Notes under the pieces: generated by a model | What the model was told of the DNA's origin: nothing | What the model saw: only the letters and a program-made list of their open reading frames with translations | Database searches by the model: none | Translations under genes and position numbers: made by a program | Source: Arthrobacter sp. ov118 | GTDB taxonomy: Bacteria; Actinomycetota; Actinomycetes; Actinomycetales; Micrococcaceae | Direction of reading: 5' to 3' | DNA: 64,000 nucleotides | Assembly (NCBI RefSeq): GCF_900116495.1 | Contig: NZ_FPAY01000006.1 | Span: 124,001-188,000 of the forward strand | In this document: one piece after another, positions 60,431-64,000 of the stretch | Position numbering within the stretch: position 1 is the first letter of the stretch | Layout: each line of letters starts with the position of its first letter

Positions 60431-61126
60431 CGGTTCCGTCCCCCATATTGAGATAAGTGCTCTCGGCCCCCGCCGAAGTCTTAACGACAATACTTACCAC
60501 TGAGAGGCGACATTTCTGTGAGGCTCGGTCTGTGGAACGAAGTGTTCTACAACTGTTGCGCCAACTGGGCAGCTATGGCGCTTCCTACAGCAGTCGAAAC
60601 CGCGTTGCCGGATTTGCCTGGCGATGGCCGTTTTGGACCCGATCCAGAGGCGGTCATCTGGGAACCCCTGGAGCTTGCGGCCTCGAGATGGGTGATGGCT
60701 CGGTGTTCAACCGGATGGAGATGCCTGCCCTTTTCGGGCTTGAAAAATTCGAATTCTTACGTCCGGACGGCTTGTCCCAATGCAGGAGAACTTCTGGCAG
60801 GTCGAATCGATTTCCGCCCAGGACGTACCCGGCAATGAAGGGTTTCACCCAGAGCTATGACGCAATTGTCGTGGGGACAGGTGAAGTTCGCACCGGCAGC
60901 GCCTGTTGATGGCATCCCCTCCACTGACGCTGCGGTGCCCGCTAAATCATGGCTGAAGGGAACCAAGCCTGCTGTGACCGTAACGGCGCAGCAAACCGGC
61001 GGGGCGCTGAAGGAATCACTTTTAGCTCCGCCCGCCTGCTGGGCTTTGACCCACGACGGGGTGAGCAGCAAATCCTCAGCCACGGAAACACATTCGCGGG
61101 TCAGACTGCAGTCAGTCTGGGGAGGC
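60431..61126. other. 696-base stretch without a convincing gene; contains an imperfect palindrome
   Basis: It holds the promoter region of the DrmAB operon. Short open frames here have no family resemblance and poor codon use. An imperfect palindrome at about 60987-61043 (arm 60989-61008 against 61024-61043) makes both strands encode similar peptides: AQQTGGALKES..APPACWA on the plus strand and AQQAGGAKSDS..APPVCCA on the minus. It may be a hairpin or a decayed repeat. Confidence 0.4.
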
Positions 61127-62353
61127 TCACATTGAGAGGACGCCCGAAGTTGTGACGTCAAGGCTCCGGGAGATGTTCTTTGCGACCTTCATCAGCTCCC
61201 TGCTCCTCAGATCTAGGGCCGGATCCAAGTCCGATTCCTCCCCGGGCGCGGGACAGCCCTCAAGCTGGGTGGGGTGCGCTGCTTTTATGGTCTCGCTGTC
61301 GATGGCGGTCCATTGTGTTCTCGTCACCGTGTCGAAGAAACCCGGGTCGAGTTCTCGGCCGAGGGCTGCTGCCAGGACGTGTGCGGCGAGACGCGGTGGA
61401 ATGGCGTTACCGATCTGCTGGGACAAATCCTTGCCCGACCATGGGTAGTTAGCGGGGAAGGTCTGGAGAAGGCCAGCTTCTGAAACGTTGAGTCGATCGA
61501 GTTCACCCGCGTTTGAGAACAAGCGATTTCGAGAGACTTTCCCGGTAACGGTGAAAGCTGGTTCCTTCGAAGTACGCCGACCACGGGCTTTCGGATCACC
61601 CCCGGTTCCATAATTGGAGACCAGCTCGAAAGGCTGGGGTCGGTCAAGGGTCTGGCCGATGCTCTGGCAGGGTAGCAGGGCAGACTGCTCGGCGGATGCT
61701 TGGACCTGGGTTCTCCTGAACCGCTGGTGCGTCGGGACGGGAAGGGCAGGTGTGAGGAATTGGTTCGCGATAAGGATCGCGCGGCGGCGGGTTTGCGGGA
61801 CTCCGTACTCCTCCGCGCGCAGTACCCCGGTCACAGTCTTGTAACCGAGTGTCTCCAGGGCCGTCGCCATGGCCTCCCATACCGGTAGAACCGCTGGCAC
61901 CTGCTCTAAGACGATCACCTCGTAGGGGTTCCCCGCCCGATGGGCCTCCAGCGCCCACCGCAGCGGCTGCAGCACCAGCCCGGTTCGTTCATCTTCTAAA
62001 GCGGCTAGCTCATCAGTGATGTCGTCCCCATCGGCCATGCGCGCAATGAAGGAGAGAACCTGGTTCAGGGCCTTGCGGCCGGCACCTGCCCCGGCCACGG
62101 TGTACGTCTGGCACGGAGGGCCCCCGGTGAGGATCGTCGCGTGGGGGAACTCGGATGGACCGTGCTCCCGAACGTCACCTTGCACGGTCGCCAGGCCGGC
62201 GCTACGCCTGGTTGCACAGGCATTCTCGTCCCACTCGATACCGGCCACGGACAATTCCAGCCAGTGCGCAGCGACATCCAACCCACCAGGGCCGGCGAAG
62301 AGATCCACCATTTGAGCGTCAGAAGGAGGTGGGCCCGATTGCACGAAGGTCAT
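61127..62353 (-). CDS. C5-cytosine DNA methyltransferase (DrmMII/Dcm type)
   Basis: The 408-aa enzyme shows the C5-methylase motifs: QMVDLFAGPGGLDVAAHWLE (I, SAM binding), LTGGPPCQTYTVAGAGAGRK (IV, catalytic Cys in PCQ), VIVLEQVPAVLPVWE (VI, ENV-like EQV), YGVPQTRRRAILIA (VIII), and LSQQIGNAIPPRLAAHVL (X). The target-recognition region lies at about residues 200-300. It would methylate host DNA and so mark self. ATG 62353 is chosen; upstream codons belong to a decayed hsdM fragment. It is on the same strand as the DrmAB operon but 696 bases away, so functional linkage is likely rather than shown. Confidence 0.87.
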   Translation of the reverse strand: MTFVQSGPPPSDAQMVDLFAGPGGLDVAAHWLELSVAGIEWDENACATRRSAGLATVQGDVREHGPSEFPHATILTGGPPCQTYTVAGAGAGRKALNQVLSFIARMADGDDITDELAALEDERTGLVLQPLRWALEAHRAGNPYEVIVLEQVPAVLPVWEAMATALETLGYKTVTGVLRAEEYGVPQTRRRAILIANQFLTPALPVPTHQRFRRTQVQASAEQSALLPCQSIGQTLDRPQPFELVSNYGTGGDPKARGRRTSKEPAFTVTGKVSRNRLFSNAGELDRLNVSEAGLLQTFPANYPWSGKDLSQQIGNAIPPRLAAHVLAAALGRELDPGFFDTVTRTQWTAIDSETIKAAHPTQLEGCPAPGEESDLDPALDLRSRELMKVAKNISRSLDVTTSGVLSM

Positions 62354-62468
62354 GGGACACGATCTTATCGGTCGACAGGTCACATACGGACCAGCATCGC
62401 CGGTTTCCCAACCGATCATAAGCAGTTCTCGCTGGCCCGATGGTGCTCCTTCCCACGGTAATGGTGGT

Positions 62469-62749
62469 AAGGATCGCGTGTTCGGTCGCGCGGAAACGGG
62501 TGTTCGCGGAGAAGCCCTGGACGTAGTTGAAGATGTTGCCTTGATGTTGGTGGGGCCATCCAGGAGCTTGGCGAAGTTGAACTTGGAGGTGTTGAAGAAG
62601 CTGTGGCCGGAGGCCTTCTGCAGGAAGATATCCAGTGGGATGTGCAGATCCTTCTTGGCCTCTTGTGCGGCGAGGACTGCGTCCTTGGTGGCGTCAAGGA
62701 CGCAGTCCAGGCGGCGGAGGATTGTGAACGGGAGGATCACCAGGCGCAC
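62469..62749 (-). pseudogene. Relic of a type I restriction methylase N-terminal domain (HsdM)
   Basis: GTG 62749 opens RLVILPFTILRRLDCVLDAT, then HSFFNTSKFNFAKLLDGPTN, the start of HsdM_N domains (ILP..LRRLD.VL, FNTS). At about 62540 the frame shifts, and GNIFNYVQGFSANTRFRATE continues the family pattern (N-Y-x-x-G-F-S-x-N-x-R) in another frame to about 62470. It runs on in frame into the C5-methylase ORF by chance. The methylase domain, HsdS and HsdR are absent. Confidence 0.8.
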
Positions 62750-62817
62750 TGCGCCGGTTTATAGGCGCCCGCAGAATACCCAGATTCTGGGGACGCCGAA
62801 GCATCGGCTGAATAGCC

Positions 62818-63057
62818 TCACTTCTTGCGTGACTTCTTCAAGAAGGCTGTGACCTGACGGTAGGCCTTCTTCGCCTCCGGACTGTTGGCCGCGCGGTAGA
62901 CTCTTTCGCCAATTTCGGCGAGCTTCCGCGCCTTCTCCTGCACAACAGGGTCGGTGGCTACGTCATGCACTTTGGCGGCAGCCTTTTTCGCCGTCGCGCC
63001 GCCGGCCTTGATCGCATCTGCCACTTTGTCCGCTGTTCCTGCCACCGCTATCTCCAC
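62818..63057 (-). CDS. Small Lys/Ala-rich protein
   Basis: The 79-aa protein is helical and basic: GTADKVADAIKAGGATAKKA, AAKVHDVATDPVVQEKARKL, and the end SPEAKKAYRQVTAFLKKSRKK. GTG 63057 has AAGGGA upstream; GTG 63045 with GGAG upstream is also possible. The Lys/Ala-rich composition resembles histone-like or DNA-compacting small proteins. Its C-terminal motif recurs in the ORF at 39677-39901, at the other end of the island. The function is unknown. Confidence 0.65.
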   Translation of the reverse strand: MEIAVAGTADKVADAIKAGGATAKKAAAKVHDVATDPVVQEKARKLAEIGERVYRAANSPEAKKAYRQVTAFLKKSRKK

Positions 63058-63071
63058 ACTTCCCTTGGTCT

Positions 63072-63111
63072 GTCCCCGAGATTAGCATCGTGTGAGATTG
63101 TGCTCGGGGAC
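63072..63111. repeat. Inverted repeat between divergent genes
   Basis: GTCCCCGAG (63072-63080) and CTCGGGGAC (63103-63111) are perfect 9-base arms with a 22-base loop, in the 223-base region between the Lys/Ala-rich gene and the gene at 63281. It may be an operator for either. Confidence 0.5.
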
Positions 63112-63280
63112 TGAGCTAACTGGTGGAATGGCACACTCATGCCTGAAACCCCCACAGACCCTCTCGCTGAAACTTTCTTTGGCCTTGTATGGCGAGGATG
63201 GCATTGCTCGGTCACACAGATTCTGGGGACTTCGAAGTGGCGCCCACGTTGCCAGGGCAGGCGTGTGTGAAGATGTTGGG

Positions 63281-64000
63281 ATGACCGACAATGACCCTGA
63301 ACTCTCCCTATACGTCGAGGGCAGAAATGCCTTAGTGGCAGGCGACTCGACAGCAATTGCCGAGCTTTTCCGCAAGCTTGACGTCAAAGAGGAGGCCCGC
63401 GCGAACCTAGGGTCAGGGGTGGCGGATCTGCTTGCCGGCCTGGCTGGGGCGGCTGCCCTTGCCATGTCTGCTAATGTCCCGGGCAACTCCTTCCACATGA
63501 CTCCCGAGTCTTATGCTCGGTTCCTGGAACTCGTCGGGTCCACCGAGGAAAAGCTCGGGATTGTCAGCGGTGTGCTACGACAGTCCGATGGCAGGATCGA
63601 CACCATCATCGAACTAGTGAGCTCCTCGCCAGTCAACCCTGCCGCGGCCGCGAACGTGCAGATCATGGCCGCAACTTTGGCGATCCGCATGGCCCTCAAA
63701 GAACTTGATGCCCTTGTTCAGGCTGTGGACGCGAAGCTGGACACGATCATCCGGGATAACCGTGACGAGGCGCTCGGTAACGTGCAGGGTTCAACCCACG
63801 TCCTGGATAAGGCGTTTGGGTACTTTGAGGAAACCGGCCGGCTCAACGACGCCCTTTGGGACCAAGTGTCGGGACAGGCAGCTGCGCTCGCTCAGGCGCA
63901 CGCCGTCGCCCTCAACCACCTCAACACGATTGCCGACGGTCTCGCCGTCAAGAATCTGGGCAAGCGGCTGAGCAGCACCGAGGCGGCAGCCAGAGGCGAA
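63281..64000 (+). CDS. Hypothetical protein, 3' end outside the window
   Basis: ATG 63281 opens an uninterrupted frame of 240 codons to the window edge. The start is TDNDPELSLYVEGRNALVAG, followed by a hydrophobic DLLAGLAGAAALAMSANVPG stretch and then a mostly helical Ala/Asp/Leu-rich protein (KELDALVQAVDAKLDTIIRD, QAHAVALNHLNTIADGLAVK), a pattern typical of coiled-coil proteins. GAAG lies upstream, a weak ribosome site. Codon use is coding-like throughout. I do not recognise the family. It lies at the outer edge of the defence island. Confidence 0.75.
   Translation, partial: MTDNDPELSLYVEGRNALVAGDSTAIAELFRKLDVKEEARANLGSGVADLLAGLAGAAALAMSANVPGNSFHMTPESYARFLELVGSTEEKLGIVSGVLRQSDGRIDTIIELVSSSPVNPAAAANVQIMAATLAIRMALKELDALVQAVDAKLDTIIRDNRDEALGNVQGSTHVLDKAFGYFEETGRLNDALWDQVSGQAAALAQAHAVALNHLNTIADGLAVKNLGKRLSSTEAAARGE

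Noticed and set aside
60518..60838. 106-codon plus-strand frame upstream of the DrmAB operon
   Set aside because: GTG start without a good ribosome site and no recognisable domain; overlapping frames in this stretch look equally random.

Overview
The window is high-GC, densely packed DNA with actinobacterial gene content and codon use. Families such as MHS and APC transporters, GAF/PucR regulators, DUF6325 and DISARM-type DrmA/DrmB fit an Arthrobacter-like member of the Micrococcaceae. That placement is inference from gene content; no rRNA, tRNA or CRISPR array was seen. The window splits into a metabolic half (about 1-37.9 kb) and an accessory half rich in defence genes (about 38-64 kb), joined by stretches of decayed duplicated DNA.

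Left half. A truncated DUF1537 acid-sugar kinase tail runs in frame into a PdxA-type dehydrogenase (1-1248). Next come a sigma-70 factor, a frameshifted alpha/beta hydrolase beside an AHSA1-type SRPBCC protein, PhzF, a DUF6325 gene with a tiny Arg/Asp-rich partner, and RecQ. An APC permease and a small exported protein follow. A minus-strand operon (Fe-alcohol dehydrogenase, succinate-semialdehyde-type aldehyde dehydrogenase, MHS symporter; 14321 to 10163) sits next to its probable GAF/PucR regulator. A GntR-controlled block (17.3-21.3 kb) holds two nitrilase-superfamily amidohydrolases around an APC permease; the second amidohydrolase is frameshifted. A lipid kinase, a four-repeat GSYVT small protein and an amino-acid block (ThDP enzyme, Lrp regulator, HisC-like aminotransferase, permease) complete this part.

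Middle. From 28.1 to 29.8 kb there is only scar: an internal piece of the 19-20 kb permease welded to a 5'-truncated copy of the 20.5 kb amidohydrolase, then an antisense relic of the GH13 gene found at 31.7 kb. A third, even shorter amidohydrolase relic lies at 39.5 kb. Between and around them are a two-gene membrane-protein/cupin module (29.9-31.6 kb), an alpha-glucoside type LacI-ABC-GH13 operon (37.9 to 31.7 kb, minus strand), and a laterally acquired-looking lipoprotein.

Right half, the main interest. A roughly 20-kb defence island (40.1-60.4 kb) is built around DrmA and DrmB, the helicase and DUF1998 subunits of DISARM, but without a recognisable DrmC phospholipase-D gene. DrmA and DrmB are the last two genes of a tightly coupled four-gene minus-strand operon: a 1,550-aa sacsin-like GHKL-ATPase/DEAH-helicase fusion, a UvrD-like helicase, DrmA, DrmB. 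Convergent to it is a plus-strand set: a 61-aa ORF, a RelE-like/UvrD fusion, and a DUF3883 protein with a possible modified-base-reader N-terminus. Divergent from that set is a second, paralogous 1,620-aa GHKL-ATPase/helicase fusion. A C5-cytosine methyltransferase lies just outside, behind a decayed type I HsdM fragment. I read this as a DrmAB-based hybrid antiphage system not matching the canonical DISARM layouts. Small Lys-rich proteins with the same C-terminal motif occur at both ends of the island.
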